Positions 25,252 to 48,700 of a DNA stretch of 64,000 nt are shown here, piece after piece. Below the pieces are notes generated by a model. That model ran no database searches and had not been told where the DNA came from. It saw nothing but the letters and a program-made list of their open reading frames with translations. Within the stretch, counting starts at the first letter, position 1. Every line of letters begins with the position of its first letter. The translations under genes and the position numbers were made by a program. The DNA is from Acridotheres tristis (taxonomy: Eukaryota; Chordata; Aves; Passeriformes; Sturnidae), in contig CM072897.1 in NCBI GenBank assembly GCA_037013685.1, positions 17,220,643-17,284,642 of the forward strand, in the 5' to 3' direction.

Positions 25252-25689
25252 CCGTATTCCAGACACCCGGGCAGCCTGGGAACGGGGAGAGCACGGACAC
25301 CGAGCACAGAGCCCAGCCGTATTCCAGACATCCCGGGCAGCCTGGGAACGGGGAGAGCACGGACACCGAGCACAGAGCCCAGCCGTATTCCAGACATCCC
25401 GGGCAGCCTGGGAACGGGGAGAGCACGGGCACCGAGCACAGAGCCCAGCCGTATTCCAGACACCCGGGCAGCCTGGGAACGGGGCACCGAGCATAGAGCC
25501 CAGCCGTATTCCAGACACCCGGGCAGCCTGGGAACGGGGCACCGAGCATAGAGCCCAGCCGTATTCCAGACACCCGGGCAGCCTGGGAACGGGGACAGCA
25601 CGGACACCGAGCACAGAGCCCAGCCGTATTCCAGACATCCCGGGCAGCTTGGGAACAGGGAGAGCACGGGCACCGAGCACAGAGCCCAG
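25252..25689. repeat. GC-rich minisatellite, seven copies of a 55-66 bp unit
   Basis: Units begin at 25252, 25317, 25383, 25449, 25504, 25559 and 25624, with lengths 65, 66, 66, 55, 55, 65 and about 66 bp. Each unit starts CCGTATTCCAGACA and continues CCCGGGCAGCCTGGGAACGG. The two 55-bp units lack a 10-bp block (GAGAGCACGG). Copies are otherwise nearly identical. The array lies 130 bp upstream of the CIB2 TATA box. Several long ORFs on both strands arise only because the repeat lacks stops. Confidence 0.95.
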
Positions 25690-25850
25690 GCGGCTCTGCC
25701 AGCTGCCCTGGCCCGGGCACCACCGGAGCAGGGAGATCTCGGGCAGGGGCACGGAGCGGGGCCGGCTCTGCCCCCGGGCTGTCCTGCCCTGCCTCGGGCA
25801 CCGCGCACTGAGCGCAGGCGGCTCTGCCAGCTGCCCTGGGCCGGGCTGCC
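25687..25850. repeat. Degenerate flank of the minisatellite with a 128-bp repeat
   Basis: The block CAGGCGGCTCTGCCAGCTGC, continuing CCTGG[C/G]CCGGG, occurs at 25687 and again at 25815. Both are preceded by a GCACCG(A/C)GCAC-like stretch also found at the end of each minisatellite unit. The 128-bp spacing is about two units, so this looks like an older, diverged part of the array. Confidence 0.7.
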
Positions 25851-25960
25851 CGGCTGGTGCAGCCGCACGGCCCCGCTCCGGCAGCCGGAGCTCCGCAGGA
25901 AATGCTCGTGTCTGCACCGTGCCCGGCGAGGGTGCGAGTTCACCACCACAGGTACCCAAC

Positions 25961-28900
25961 TGCCGGGTACAGCACTGAACGCAAGGATTCCTCCGCGCAT
26001 TCACTCAGATTTCAAAAGTCAGCAAGATGCAAGCACTTTGACAGACGCTAACCTGCCTCCTCAGGCTCAAGCAAGCACAGGTGGGAAGGAAAAGCCGCTC
26101 CCGCAGCCCAAAGCAAAGGCACAAAGTGCCAGTAGAGGGCTCACGGGGCGCTTCAGAGCACCGCAGCCCTACTGACGGGAACACGAAAAGAAAAATAAAA
26201 GAGCATCCACGAGAAGCAGACAGACAAAATCATATTATCCAACATCTGCAGAAGGATCAGCTCTTACAACAGCAGCAGGAAGAAGTTTGAGTGAGAAAGG
26301 ATAAAGGGGATGAAGGGGAAGAAAGATTCATTATAAACTCACTTTCCGTTCAGGCACATGGGAACAGAGGAGTGTAAAATTCCCAACTTCTTCATTTGCA
26401 GTGTGACAATGGTCACTATTTCCTCATCAAGATAGCAAATTTAATAAAAACACTTGGAGAATTATCTTGTATTTCCCCCGATAGCTTCTAACGATCCTGG
26501 CCTGATAGCAGGATTGCACAATAACAGTTCACTTTACCTTGGCATATAAAAACAAAGAACAAACATTTAAAAGTAATAGTGAAAGCAAATATATTGTATA
26601 CATAGTAAAAATATCCTATGAAATCTGTTGGATATGTAGTAAAAACATTCCACAAATGCTGAACCACAGACTGTTGTAAGAGATGGCTTATTCAAATTAT
26701 AACATTTAGAAATGCAGGTTTGATTAGCTGCAACCAGCACTGCCCTGAGCTACAAAAATTACAAATTACATCCCATACACAAAACAAATGCCTTGGGATG
26801 AGAATGTAGGCAGCAAGGCTTATTGCCAATAAGCAAATATCAGAATGGTAAGATCAAAGAAATGCATTCTAGCAATAGAGTATATTGTAGCACAGTTTCA
26901 GAATACGAGGCAAGAAGCTACAGTAGTAAGGAAAATACAAACTGAATTATTTACCATCAGACCAAGAGTGCAGCAAGCATCTGTTCAAATATCATACAGT
27001 TGTACTGACTGTTACACGGCCAAACCCATCTCTGTTTTCCCAGCCATTAGTGCTTTTTTTTTGCTTTTCCCTGGTGTGTAGCATTCTATTTCTATTATGC
27101 TCCAAAAAGTTCTCCACAGGTAAGTCAGAACATTAATTTTTTTTTTTAATCTGCAAAATACAGTATTTCAATTTTTTTAATCAAAACCCAACAATTTATA
27201 AGGGCCCCTTGAGACTAAGAACTTGCACTGTTCTGAAAGTTCCTACCTGTCTTCAACTCTGAATGAGCTCCATCATTGGTTTTAGTGGTTATAGGTATAA
27301 CTAAGCATGGTTTATATCTCTGATCTGGTGCTAGTAAAATGCAAGAGATAACAGCTGCTCTCAATCAGACCAGGCCAATACTTAGGAAGGTGATTTGCAT
27401 GAAATGGCATTCCATTCCCAGCCACCTACTTCAAGCTGCCAATCTATGCAAATCAGATTAAATATAAATGGCCAAATTACCTCTAATGTCATTATACAGA
27501 AGTTAATTGACAGCAGGGGTGGATTTGGCTCCATGTCTTTTAATCTAGTGAGTCTGTACTCTTAACAGCACCCCTACAGTGAAAAGCTGACATCCCATCT
27601 CTTCATTTTTCACCTGCTTTTGTACCCCTGGCTGCTTCCCCATACCCGAGATGACATACACATCAGAAAGTATCTTTTGAATCAAAAGAACAGCAGTGAA
27701 GCAGCAGCAGAGCTTAATGGAAAGCATTAACCAGCTAAGGTTACTTGTGGTTGCAGTGTAGGCCAGAGGGTTCAGATGTAACTCTTGAGGCTTCCACTGC
27801 ACCAACCAGCTCTTCTCAAGCATATCACAGTGGTAACTACATCTCAGTGCACAATTATCTTGCTGTGCTAATTGGGGAAAATTTAAAGAGAGTATAATGC
27901 ACAAGATTTTTTTCATTCCTATTTGTATATGTCAAAGTTCAGCTGATCTTCCAGTTTACCCTTCTGGACTTCATCTATCTGTTCATATTTATCAAAGATT
28001 AGCTTATTTGCCAGTTGGGTGTTAAGCAAACTTACTGCCAACATGTTGCTGCAACAAATCAATACTTTCCAATGTGCACAGCAAGAGCAGACCTTAAATA
28101 CTACCAGCAGCACCACATTTCACTGTATTTCAGTTTTTGAAAACTGTTTTCCAAATCAAGGAGTTGTAAGCTATTAGAAATAGACCACAAATTTCTTGCA
28201 ATCAGTTGCAGATAAAGTTCAGCAAGGAGGACAGTACATATTGAATAGCCTTGACATTTCACTGCCCGTTGTACCAGAGACAAGAGTTCAATAGCCCCTG
28301 CTCATGTGCTCTAGAAGTTTAGGTCCCAGAGCAGGAAATACACTGTGACTCACTCACCCAGTGCAGAATTTGACAGCACAATGGCTGTCAGCTGCCATGG
28401 CCTCACCTGAGCACAGCTGCCATGGCCTCACCTGAGCACAGCTGCAGGGCTTTGCTCCCACAGCCACAGCTCAGGCAGTGGGACACACCAGGCTGGCAGC
28501 TCCACACAGCCTTGGGTGCAAGTTCCTGTGCTCTGAAGCACTGCAAGCCCTGGCTGTCACCAGGTGGCTGCTCTGATGTATTGGGGCACATCACCTCTGT
28601 AAATTCTGCAATGAGAATGAGAAGGTGGTTTAGGTATAAACTCTCAGCCTTCACCAAAGGAGGATCAAGCCACTCTGAACTTTACCACAAGAGGATCCAC
28701 ACAGAGCTTTAACAATCACAGTGCACATCTGCTGCTTCTACATGTGTTGCTTAGCTACAGATTTTAGTAGGGGAGAAAAGAACCTGAGAAATGTCATGTC
28801 CATGACACCAAGTATTCCTACAACTTCCCTCTCACACAGATGTTTCCTTGCAGAATAACTGTTTATGAGGAGTTACTCTGTTAGCAAAAAGAAGAGATTT

Positions 28901-30840
28901 GATTCAAAGGGGCTGCCTGTACATTTATTCTGTTGTCACCTTGCACGAGTCCTTAGGGCCCAGGGCTACTGCAGGAGTAATTGTGATCACTATGGGCAAT
29001 GGAAAAAGTTCTATCCTCCACTGATGCTGTAAAAATCCTCCCTGAGTTTTTGGGACTTGTTTCATTTACTGGAAAGCTATTCAAAATTCTGTTTGCATAC
29101 AGATAAAGAAGAAGTAGCATTCACCTAATACAGCTGCTGTGGAGCTAAAAAAAAAGTTCCTTAAAGATGTTACAAAGCTACAAAACATGACAATTGCATG
29201 AACTACAAATAAAAAATGAACTGTAAATACACAGTTATGAAAACCCAAATCATGTGAAAAATGACAGTTTTTGCTACTGCAACACTTTACAAAGTTGCTT
29301 TCCCAACACATGTTGGATAGGAGGATGCTCAGACCCCACTAAATTTGTCAGGAAGTGATATCCTGTGAGAGAAGACTTCATGGGCCTGAGCCCTGTCTGA
29401 AGAGTGAATAAACAGCTGGACAAACATGCAGGACTCATGTCTCTAAAACCAGGGAAAGCTGCTGGCTTTACTATGAAGAGCAGGAACTTTCTAGGGAGTT
29501 TTAATGCTAAAGAAAATAAACAGAAAGTAAAATCTTGTGCAAAAATTGTTAGTTTTACGATCTTATCTATATAGCTCAAAAATACACTATGTTAGAAAAG
29601 GGAGGTTTCTGAGTGCATTTTGTTAAGCCTAACTTATCCATAATAAATAGAAATTACTTTTTTTTTTTTTTTTCTTACCTCAGGGACAAAATAAGAATAA
29701 AAAAAAAGTAATGGTTGCTTTAGCAGGCTAAATATAATACAATGAATTTCCCCATAGGGACTCTCAATACAGTGATCACTAAGGGAAAGACAGTATTGCT
29801 GTCTCCACATCATTTTCTTAAGTAAAATAGCTACTCATGGGTTTATTATTGTCTTGTGCAGCCCTTCTCAGAATAGATCCAAACCAGCCACTGTGAACGT
29901 CCTATTACTGTAGCATTACTATGGTATCACTCACAAGACACAAATGAGTGTTGAAAATGTGGAAAAAAATTCTCCACAATATCTCCCCTCCCCCTTACAA
30001 TCCAAGTGCAACCTAACAATGTAGATGCAGATACAGTCTCAAACACAAGGAAGCAACATGAATATATCTGTTAACTATGTATATAGTTAGAAGTCAGTAT
30101 CAAGAGAATTCTGCACACCTGCCATTACAGACATCTGAATGGCAATTCTCAATCCAAAGCAGCATCAAAACCAAGATAAAACATCAATAGAGGAAATGTG
30201 AGGACCTCTTGTGTCCTGTCCTAAAAAAACCCCAAGTGATTCTCAGAAGATGCAGCCTACTAGTGCTGTATATTGTCAAATATCACTTGTAAGAATTTCT
30301 ACTCACACATTTAAGAGAAGAGGAAACTAAACTCACAGTCTCAGCCCTCAGCTTTCAAGCACATCCAGACTGAGCTAAGTAACTGGAAAGGCTGCGAGTA
30401 ATCTGCTAACGCTATCACCAAAAACTGGCACGAAATTCCTCTGAGACAAACCCCAAATGTTAATGTTGCCAAGTGTAAGGAAAGCAGAAGTTTCTAAAGG
30501 CAGGACTCACACTGCAGGGGAATTGTTTCTCTGAGGAAGGGGGCTCCGACTCCGACTGACACAGCAGCTTGTCAAAATAATGACACAAGCACCTCAGGAA
30601 TTAGGGCAAAAAGAGGTCTTAGATTGTCCCGATTTCAACAGCTTTGTTTTTAACACTTTAAAGTACATGGGCTTAGGAGACTTCTTACCTACTTAATTAA
30701 AATCTGGCGTCTTTCTTAACAACTATTTTTTTTCCCATAAACGAGTTCTAGAGGCTGATATTTTATAGAACCATCAAACGCTTCAAAACTGGGGCCTCAC
30801 TGAAAACTGGTTGTTCATCTCCACAGAGATGCCACAACGG
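25961..30840. other. Intergenic region between CIB2 and IDH3A
   Basis: Nearly 5 kb of AT-rich sequence between the divergent genes. I see only a 25-bp tandem duplication at 28391-28440 and homopolymer runs (for example poly-T near 29660). No coding exon, tRNA or other RNA gene was recognised. Confidence 0.7.
28391..28445. repeat. 25-bp tandem duplication
   Basis: Two perfect copies of a 25-bp unit beginning GCTGCCATGGCCTCACCTGA (28391-28415 and 28416-28440), followed by the first five bases of a third. Confidence 0.95.
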
Positions 30841-30955
30841 TACCTCCTCAGACACCGCACCTGGGGCTCCGCATCCTCCGGCGGCACCGGGCACCGCACC
30901 GCCGGCAGGGACAGCGGCAGCTCCCCGGAGCACCTCCGCCGGGCCGGGCTGAGCA

Positions 30956-31031
30956 CCGGGGAGGGGGCTCGGAGCGCCTGAAGGAGCCGAGGGCCGGGGA
31001 AGGAGGCTCGGAGCGCCTGAGGGAGCGGCGG
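30956..31031. repeat. About 38-bp imperfect tandem duplication in the IDH3A promoter
   Basis: Two copies starting CCGGGGA at 30956 and 30994. Both contain CTCGGAGCGCCTGA followed by [A/G]GGAGC. They differ by a few substitutions and one indel in the G-rich part. They lie about 150-230 bp upstream of the ATG. Confidence 0.8.
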
Positions 31032-31185
31032 GCGGGAACTGAGGCGCCGCGGGCGCTGCCGCAGCGGCGGTGCCGGGGCGGGGCCTCGCGGGCGGGGCGG
31101 GGCCGCCGCTCCCCGCGCGCCGGTTCCGGTTTAGCGGCGGGCGCGGAGCTCTCGGGCCTCGGCAGCCGCGGTGCCCGGGCGCGTC

Positions 31186-42943
<11,758 letters not shown>

Positions 42944-43071
42944 ACCTCCTCCTCCTCCTGCTGGTGACTGGAAGGACACATCACAGAGTACAATATATGT
43001 AACCTGATATCCACATGCATAGAGTTTGCTTATCTCTTGAGGGCAAACTTTTTAGCTGAGGCCTCTCCATT

Positions 43072-43077
43072 AATAAA
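43072..43077 (+). terminator. Candidate proximal poly(A) signal of IDH3A
   Basis: AATAAA 129 bp after the stop codon. It would give a short 3' UTR. Use is not proven. Confidence 0.4.
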
Positions 43078-43670
43078 TCTAGTCCAAATGGCTACAAACG
43101 ATGCTTGTGCCTGCTTTCGGTGGACTTTTCCAAGTGCTTTTGTCTTATTTATTTTTTTTCTATCTGGTGAACATTTTTATGTAAGTGAATTCTTTTATTG
43201 GCACTGTAACTGTCTAATATTTTCCATTTCAATTAGAGGGTTTTACTTTCCACATAGAAAAATTATGCAAACAAACCAGTAACAGAATTAGTGAAATATA
43301 AAAGCACCTTAATGTTTAAAACCTACTTTATTGATCTTGTTGAAATTAAAAAGATAGGTTTTCAGCCTAAGAGTAGCACAAGATGATCTTCATACACAGA
43401 AACGGGTATAAAATAACTTAAAATAGCAATTTTGTGTTAGAAGCAATGAGAAAACCCCTTTAGTACTCTGGTGATTCATGAAATACAGCCCTGCCCACCA
43501 AAGGCATGAATTAAGAAATACAAAATACTAGAGATTTAATCTATTTCTGTATTTTAAAAAAACCTACAACCATTAACAAGGGGTGAAAATTAATGCTGAA
43601 GCTAAGTTATTTTTTAAATCTATACACCAAATTAATTCTTACAAGTTTTCCTCTTTGAAACACACTTTAC

Positions 43671-43676
43671 AATAAA
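43671..43676 (+). terminator. Candidate poly(A) signal of IDH3A
   Basis: AATAAAGTTC context about 730 bp after the stop codon. A second possible 3' end; use is not proven. Confidence 0.4.
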
Positions 43677-44341
43677 GTTCTAATGAGGGCAAACTATACA
43701 AAATTACTTCTGCCATATATTGTGAGGGGAGAGTATTAACTTTGCAAATTTACACTAATTATTTCATGACTTCGGCTAGAATGCTGTTTGTGTTGTAGTT
43801 TCTGCACAGTCTGCTCAGTGTGTCTTCCTGTATTGACTAGTAATTTTATTCTAGAAACTCTGAATGTAAGAGACTAGTCCTAAATGGATTAAGACAGATC
43901 AGCGGTTTGGCTCTGGTGCCTGTGTTCCAGAAATACATTTCATCCCTATTCAAGGGGATCTGAATCTATTTTTTCCTTGCTTACTAAGCTTAATGAGTGC
44001 AGAAGCAACTGGTTGCCCTCCCCTCCCCATCAGGTGCAGATTGTCACTCGAGTCCTTCTGATCTGGAGCTGTCAAGGTATTGCTTCCATTCCTGTGCCTG
44101 ACAAGGAAATAGCTATTGTCAAACTCCTCAGTATGGCCCAGGATTACCCCTCCTGCCAGAAGGAGGCTTCTTACAGCTTCCTTCTATTCCTGGAAAGTAA
44201 CTAAGTGCAGTAACATCTATTGCCAATGTTTTGGGCTGGTTGTTTCAGAAGTAAAACAACTTTTGGAGTAACAGCTTCTCGTGTCACTCTAAAGTAAACA
44301 CCCCAGCTTTTTTATACAGTCTAACAACATGCTGGAGGAGC

Positions 44342-44347
44342 TTTATT
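44342..44347 (-). terminator. Candidate poly(A) signal of ACSBG1
   Basis: Minus-strand AATAAAGCTC about 1.3 kb after the ACSBG1 stop codon. It is the best placed standard signal for a normal-length 3' UTR. Use is inferred. Confidence 0.45.
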
Positions 44348-44479
44348 CCTCCCACACTCTGCTTTTCGTGAATGGGGCAACATTTCTTTCTGTGTTTTAC
44401 AAGCTGCTGCTTCCTTGTTTCCTTCAGATTAATATTGTTAAAGAAATTCTGAATTACCATTGCGCACAAAATGGGGAAG

Positions 44480-44485
44480 AATAAA
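44480..44485 (+). terminator. Candidate distal poly(A) signal of IDH3A
   Basis: AATAAA followed 20-35 bp later by a T/GT-rich stretch (CTCGTTTTGTTTTTA), the expected downstream element. A 3' UTR of about 1.55 kb would result. It lies past the minus-strand signal at 44342, so the two transcripts would overlap. Confidence 0.5.
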
Positions 44486-45630
44486 CTTTTCAAAGTCCTA
44501 TTGCTCGTTTTGTTTTTATAATCCTTGGCTGCTGCTTTGTCTTATCTATTGATGTGATTATTGGTACTTGCAACAAATCTTAGGTCTGTAAGATGTGTGA
44601 GACTGGTAATGGAACTTTTTTGGAAACTTTATCCTGTTCTGCATAATTTTTTTGTCTCAATAACGGGCTGTGTCCTGCCTGTCTGTGTGAGCTAGAGCTG
44701 CCTGCCAGAGATCACTTACAGCACACCCTTTAGACAACTTATTGCCAAGCATTTCCTTCTCATAATATGATTAATTTTGCATATGGGTTAGAGGAAATGC
44801 AGCCCACATTTGTCAGAATTAGTGCAATGTGAATACTGAAACATGCAGATACACACTGACAAGCACTGCTCAAAGAAAAGCACTGGAAGCAATTTTAAAG
44901 AAGTTTCTGTAATAGCATTTTAATATGTGTTAAAATACATATTAAAATGTATGTAGTTATTCCTTTGTGTCTTTCAGTCTTAGGGAGCTATTCCCCTGCT
45001 TTTTCTGATTATTTGTATTTGTGAGAAATAGTAATGCTTATTCCAGTGTGGCCTTAAGCAAACTGCTGTGTTCACAGAAGTCTGAATTCTAGGCATTACA
45101 GAAACAGGAGTGTCTTCAGGGTCTGAAATGTGTTAGTGAGCAAGAAAGTGTTCTCTGGGAGGGGAAAAAAAATCCCAGCCCTTTTGATTTTTTTTTTTTT
45201 CCATAATTATCACTGGAGTGGTATGATAATTTCATTAGGCAGTACTGCTACCTAGCAAAATATATCACGAGCTACAGGAAACATCCTGTAGAACAAAAGA
45301 AAAAGAAGAAAAATGGAAGACTGTATAAAAAACTTTTTATGTTTCAATCTAGAGAAATTAGTTATATCTGCTTTATACAACACAGAAGGATGTTTTAATC
45401 ATTTAGGTCATAAAGTAAAAGCAGTGTTAGAAAATGGACACACTGTAGATGCTTCTGTAAAAAGAGGACAAATGATCAGGTGAGTAGCAGAACAACTAAA
45501 TTGACAGCAGCTCTCTAGGGGTTTGGTTCAATAGACTACAAACTCAAAGCATAAATCCTTGTTAATGCTTTTGATAAGAAAATACTTCCTTTTGCTCACA
45601 GATCTTTCTTAATGCTTGGAGGAAACACTT

Positions 45631-45636
45631 TTTATT
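45631..45636 (-). terminator. AATAAA overlapping the ACSBG1 stop codon
   Basis: The last codons GAA-TAA-A contain AATAAA, so the hexamer straddles the stop. If used, cleavage would leave a 3' UTR of only about 10-25 nt. It may simply be chance. Confidence 0.25.
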
Positions 45637-45708
45637 CTTTATAGAAGGAGTCTACTTCATTTCGGTATTTCTCGAGCACAGCGAGCCGCTTCAGCTTCAT
45701 TGTGGGAC
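45632..45708 (-). CDS. ACSBG1: ACSBG1 last coding exon
   Basis: 77 nt: completes Gly, then [24 protein letters not shown] and TAA at 45632-45634. It holds the C-terminal adenylation lysine region. Acceptor CTTTTAAG. Too short for an ORF scan; found by homology and phase. Confidence 0.94.
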
Positions 45709-48700
45709 CTTAAAAGAGGGAGAATCAATTCCAGAAATAGGAACAGAAATTCCTACTCAGTCTGAACTTTGGGGCCTAAGTATTTTATTGAAGAGCCTTT
45801 GGGAAGAACATGCTCCCCTCTAAGCACAGATAAATGCTAAAAGTGAGAAGCAAGTGTGACATGTGAGGTTGCCCCCACATAAGCATGAGGACTTCCAAGG
45901 GAGCTGCAGATAAGAGGGTGGTAACTGGCTACTACTTTTTTCCTAAAAATACGTTTTTGAAAGCTTTTAAACAATTCCCAGTTTATTCAAAAAGCCTGGT
46001 AATGTGCTTTGGGCTCCATTATCAGGCTTTCACTGTCTTGTTGCTTTTGTTTGTTTTCTTTTAAAGAGACACTTTTGATGCCTTAAGTTTTAGCTTTTCT
46101 ATTTTCTAGATCAGTACTTTAGTGCATAACTCAAACTCCATAGCCTGTCAGCTACTGCTCTCCCGTTTCATTCAGACAAAACAATTTCTCTCTAGGCCTG
46201 AAGCCCAAGGTGACCTTATTTTCACAGGTGTGGTCTCTGAGACTCCTGCGCTGCCCAAAGTGCACCTTGTGAAGCCTTTCAATAAATACTTATCCTTTCT
46301 CTTTTAACTCTGTCTAGCCTCTGTTCTAGGTAGCAGGCATCACTTTCAGTATTATTACTGGAAGTTATTGATATTTTAATGCACAAGGAATTCACTAAAA
46401 TTGCTTAGTTACCCAAAGCGATCTGAAATTTCAGAACTCTATTTGCAAAGGAGCACAGGTTCATTAATGTATGCGCAGCAAAAATTCCAATATTTGTATT
46501 CCTTACCACACACTGTGTAACCATCTTTCCTTTCCTGTACTGAACATTCTTAGATCAGCAGCCTCTTAACTTTGTGTACCTGAAGATAAAGCAGTAAGTC
46601 TTACCTAGTTCCCCGCCAGAAATGGAAAAATCTCTTGGTAGGACGATCCATTTCTGAATGCAGTGAACCCTGTTGGTAGCGGTGCTGTTGACTCTGTCGA
46701 TTCCCTCCTGGATGGCCCTGTAGATTGCCTGGTCTCTCGTAGCTACAATCTCGGACACTCTGGTGGCTTTACTGCCACTCCTCTGGCAGAAGTCTCTGGC
46801 TTGCTCTGTGAGAATGTCAGTAGGATCAGATGTATCTGGGTCCAGCACACTCTAAAATATCAAATGAAGTGCATCATCAAACGTTCACTCTCCAGAGGCA
46901 TTAACAACTTCTCTGACCAGGCTGTCCCCCTTGGGAAGAAGGCTCAGGATAAACACACAAACATGCCATAAGCCTTAAAAAGCAGAAACACCTACTCATA
47001 AGGGTAGATCATAAGGGGCTTTTCTTTCCACTTGGCTACCAAATGCAAATATTTTCGGCTTATAGGCAGATGTCATGAACAGACTTAAAACATGTGAATG
47101 AGTTAGGCCATAGAGTCCATCTCTGACCTTGAATTTCTGCCATATTTTCCACATGACTCCATTGTTACAGGGAAACATTTAGCTCAGCATTCAATGGAAT
47201 TATTATGGTGTAATGTAAACAGCTTGAGATAGAAGTGTTCCTAGACTTCTTAAATTAGTATTTCTATTGTACCTGAAGATAGGGAGTATCAGTCATAGAG
47301 GTACACACAACATGAAAACACCTAAGTGGCATTCACTGGGTATGTCCACAGAACTGAAGTGCAAATGTTTTAGGAAAACAGTGATTTCTCAATTGAAGCT
47401 TATACCACAGCAAGGCTATTAATTATTTTCTTCCATGGCCATCATTCTTGTGTTATAAAAATAACAAACTGTAGAGAAATGTTTCTGTTGGTAAGTTTCC
47501 GGGTTTGCCCATAACAAACATTTCTTGGGTTTGCTCATCTGTAAGCATAAAAGCTATTGTTGTGTTCTGTTACAGACACTTCTCAATCTGCCAGCATTTC
47601 TTATATAAAAATGTTCATTTAAATAGAAAATAGCTCTTATTGTATACGTAGGAGAAACAGCAGTAAATATCTGGATGTTTAGCAGATCAGGTAACCCTAA
47701 ATTTAGACCCAGCAGGATTTGTCTGTAGTTGCTACATGTTTTTTCCCCCCTACTAACATCCTCCTATCTAATTTTAGGTATTTTTACAAATAGTTCAAAA
47801 TTATTATTCTTTTGTTAGGTGCAGGTGTATAGCTTCACTGAAGGCAATATTAAAACTGGTTTACCTTTAGGGTCAGGAACATTGACAAAAACTTCTTCTT
47901 ATCTCCAATCACCATAGCGTTACTAACAATTGGGAGTTCTTTTTTAACAGCATCTTCAATTGGAATTGGAGGCACGTTTTCACCTCCAGCTGTAATAATC
48001 AAATCTAGGCAAAAAAAGAAAGGCTATTAGTTGAATTCAAATAAATTCCAAAGATCAGGTTAATCTCTGGCTCAACCTGCTTTTCTTATTCTGACATAAA
48101 AAAATAAGAGATACTTTTCCCAAGGTAATATTTTCCAAATACCACAAATCCTATTAATTATCTTCAAAACAAAAATGCTACTATTTTTCAAACATATGCT
48201 CAAGTTCTCAGATCTCCCTCAGTATATTTGCTCCAGACATTTTTTACATAATCCAGTAACAGTTTATTCTCAAGGGACCATTACATAACTGGAATTTTTC
48301 TGTGAGAAATCATCTCTTCCAAATTAGCATAGGATTTACCCTCTATTCTATTGTTGCTATCTCACCAAAAAGCAAGTTCCTTGTTAACATCATGATTAAA
48401 ACCAATTCTTGAATCCACCAAGAGGGGTCAGACAAAAATAAGTTACTACTGGAGGAAGGCCTGATAAAAGTAACATTTGTTCTGAAGCATAATACATCTG
48501 TTCCATGAAATTATTACAACCTTGGGTATTCTCTAAGTAAATTCCAATTTTTTGCATTTGTTATATCGGTGACTTCTCATTGTCCTCAAATAATTGCCTT
48601 TGCAGCAGCTCAGAACATGCTTCAACAAATAACACAGATATACTTTTCTAGGTCTAACTTCCTTTCATTCCACCCTCCTTTTGCAATAGTCCTGTCTTTG

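Larger units (their letters stand above)
25120..25960. promoter_or_regulatory. GC-rich island upstream of CIB2
   Basis: GC- and CpG-rich stretch covering the minisatellite and its flank, directly upstream of the CIB2 TATA box. It stands out sharply from the AT-rich surroundings. Its CpG content comes mostly from the repeat unit, so island status may be repeat-driven rather than evidence of promoter strength. Confidence 0.6.
42944..45631. other. Convergent 3' region of IDH3A (+) and ACSBG1 (-)
   Basis: 2.7 kb between the two stop codons, expected to hold both 3' UTRs. Plus-strand AATAAA hexamers lie at 43072, 43671 and 44480. A minus-strand AATAAA lies at 44342-44347 and another overlaps the ACSBG1 stop. 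No coding exon was recognised. A 75-codon plus-strand frame at 43977-44204 is within the probable IDH3A 3' UTR. Confidence 0.65.

Noticed and set aside
24885..26004. Long open frames of 371, 347, 270 and 191 codons on both strands upstream of CIB2
   Set aside because: They coincide with the GC-rich minisatellite, are open in several frames at once, and the unit lengths (65, 66, 55) shift frame from copy to copy. No family resemblance.
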